DNA of 15,589 bases from NCBI GenBank assembly GCA_012515695.1, contig JAAYXX010000144.1:1-15589 (forward strand), written 5' to 3'. Both the position numbers and the translations under genes were made by a program. Source of the stretch: Chloroflexota bacterium. Its GTDB lineage: Bacteria; Chloroflexota; Anaerolineae; UBA1429. Of this stretch, positions 14,478-15,589 are shown in pieces. How positions within the stretch are numbered: the first letter of the stretch is position 1; each line of letters opens with the position of its first letter. Below the pieces are notes generated by a model. That model ran no database searches and was not told the DNA's origin. It worked only from the letters and a program-made list of their open reading frames with translations.

Positions 14478-15589
14478 AAGGGTCCAAATTCTTCATCCGC
14501 GAAATACTCTTCGACACTATGCATCTCCAGGTCGCCGAACTTGGTCAAGGACGAGTCGAACCGGAGCGAGATAGTGTCTGTGGGGCCATTACGGTGTTTG
14601 GCGACGATGATGTCGGCCACGTTGGCGCGGTCGCTGTTCTCGTCGTACATCTCGTCGCGATAAATAAACATCACAATATCTGCGTCCTGCTCGATGGAAC
14701 CGCTCTCGCGCAGGTCCGATAGCACGGGGCGCTTTTCCTGGCGCGATTCCACCGCACGCGACAACTGCGACAGGGCGATCACCGGCACGTTCAACTCGCG
14801 GGCCAGCGACTTGAGCGAGCGCGAGATATAGGAAATCTCTTGCACGCGGTTCTCGCTGCGCCGCTCGCCAGCCTGCATAAGCTGGAGATAGTCGATGATG
14901 ATCATATCCAGGTCATATTCGGCGGCCAGGCGGCGGGCCTTGGTGCGAATTTCCATAGGCGACGGGGAGGGCGTGTCGTCGATAAAAATGGCTGCCTCAG
15001 AGAGCACGCCGCTGGCATGGGTGAACTTTTCCCACTCCATATCTTCGATGCGGCCCAAGCGCAGGCGCTGCGAGTCGATGCCAGTCTGTGAGGAGAGCAT
15101 ACGCTGCACGAGTTGCTCGCCCGACATTTCCAGGGTAAAGATGGCGACCACGGCGTTGCTTTTGAGGGCGGCGTTCATGCCCAGGGAGATGGCGAGGCTG
15201 GTTTTACCCACGCCGGGCCGGGCAGCAATGATAATCAGGTCGGAGGGTTGCAGCCCGCCCAACAGCCGGTCCAGGTCAGTAAAGCCGGTGGGGACTCCGA
15301 GTGTTTCGTCGGGGTGTTCCACCAGGAACTCGATGCGGTCATAGTAATTCTTGACGATCTCGCTGATGGGGACCAGGGATTTGCTAATGCGACGCTGGGA
15401 CACTTCGAACAGGATTTGCTCGGCTTTGTCAATGACCTCGTCCACCTGTTCGCGGCCTTCGTAGGCCAGGGCAGCGATTTGGCCCGCCGCGTCAATCAGC
15501 CGCCGCATGAGGCTGGTGCGTTCGATAATCCGTGCATAGTGCTCCACGTGGACGGAGGTGGGCACCATATTGATCAGCGAGGTCAGGTA
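14474..15589 (-). CDS. dnaB: Replicative DNA helicase DnaB (5' partial)
   Basis: The ring-shaped 5'-3' replicative helicase that unwinds DNA at the fork and works with primase. The visible 371 residues begin within the N-terminal domain and linker (YLTSLINMVPTSVHVEHYAR). They contain the full RecA-type C-terminal domain: Walker A ARPGVGKTSLA (about 15195-15227), the TLEMSGEQLVQRM motif, Walker B MIIIDYLQLM (about 14875-14904), SQLSRAVESR, and the SGSIEQDADIVMFIYRDE motif. The frame is open to the window edge and an internal ATG at 15568 is mid-domain, so the true start lies outside, probably about 80-100 residues upstream judging from usual DnaB length. No intein is visible in the part seen. 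The stop overlaps the ATG of the DnaD-like gene by four bases. Confidence 0.96.
   Translation of the reverse strand, partial: YLTSLINMVPTSVHVEHYARIIERTSLMRRLIDAAGQIAALAYEGREQVDEVIDKAEQILFEVSQRRISKSLVPISEIVKNYYDRIEFLVEHPDETLGVPTGFTDLDRLLGGLQPSDLIIIAARPGVGKTSLAISLGMNAALKSNAVVAIFTLEMSGEQLVQRMLSSQTGIDSQRLRLGRIEDMEWEKFTHASGVLSEAAIFIDDTPSPSPMEIRTKARRLAAEYDLDMIIIDYLQLMQAGERRSENRVQEISYISRSLKSLARELNVPVIALSQLSRAVESRQEKRPVLSDLRESGSIEQDADIVMFIYRDEMYDENSDRANVADIIVAKHRNGPTDTISLRFDSSLTKFGDLEMHSVEEYFADEEFGPL

Noticed and set aside
15566..15568. ATG at 15568 as the start of dnaB
   Set aside because: The frame continues upstream to the window edge with family-typical sequence (YLTSLIN), so this Met is internal.

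Overview
This is a G+C-rich bacterial window with two transcriptional halves. Positions 1 to about 7666 read on the + strand and hold a formate dehydrogenase locus. Positions 7668 to 15589 read on the - strand and hold an envelope polysaccharide gene pair and a replication (primosome) operon. The gene set suggests a Chloroflexota bacterium, probably Anaerolineae-like. The hints are a GT39-type membrane glycosyltransferase with the extracellular beta domains common in that phylum, a dnaB/DnaD-like/DnaC-like cluster, and abundant palindromic repeats. This placement is inference, as no rRNA or other taxonomic marker is present.

Formate locus (+ strand): a NuoF-like NADH/FMN module fused to a GltD/NfnB-like FAD-NAD(P) module (2-2764, 5' end outside the window); a selenocysteine-containing formate dehydrogenase catalytic subunit (2985-5723); a FocA-type formate channel (5876-6703); and the FdhD sulfur carrier that activates the enzyme (6827-7666). 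The catalytic gene contains an in-frame UGA at 4041-4043. It lies where formate dehydrogenases carry Sec or Cys, and is followed by a hairpin with a GGUCU loop at 4056-4072. Together the genes predict a soluble NAD(P)-linked, possibly electron-bifurcating formate dehydrogenase with its own formate transport and maturation. Promoter-like sites precede fdhA and fdhD, a compound dyad precedes the fdhA promoter, and a good intrinsic terminator separates focA from fdhD.

Envelope pair (- strand): a membrane-anchored clan-A-like glycoside hydrolase (11934-10180) overlaps by 14 bases a GT39-type glycosyltransferase (10193-7668). The glycosyltransferase ends one base from the fdhD stop codon, tail to tail. 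Part of it (about 9161-9247) is made of the same palindromic repeat sequence found in the intergenic region.

Positions 11941-12369 hold no gene. They are packed with repeats: a 21-bp tandem array, a palindrome, a pair of direct repeats, and two elements that each fold as an outer stem enclosing two hairpins.

Primosome operon (- strand): dnaB (15589-14474, 5' end outside the window), a DnaD-like gene (14477-13758) and an unusual DnaC/DnaI-like ATPase with two tandem AAA+ domains (13761-12370). Consecutive genes are joined by ATGA overlaps, so the three are very likely co-transcribed and translationally coupled.
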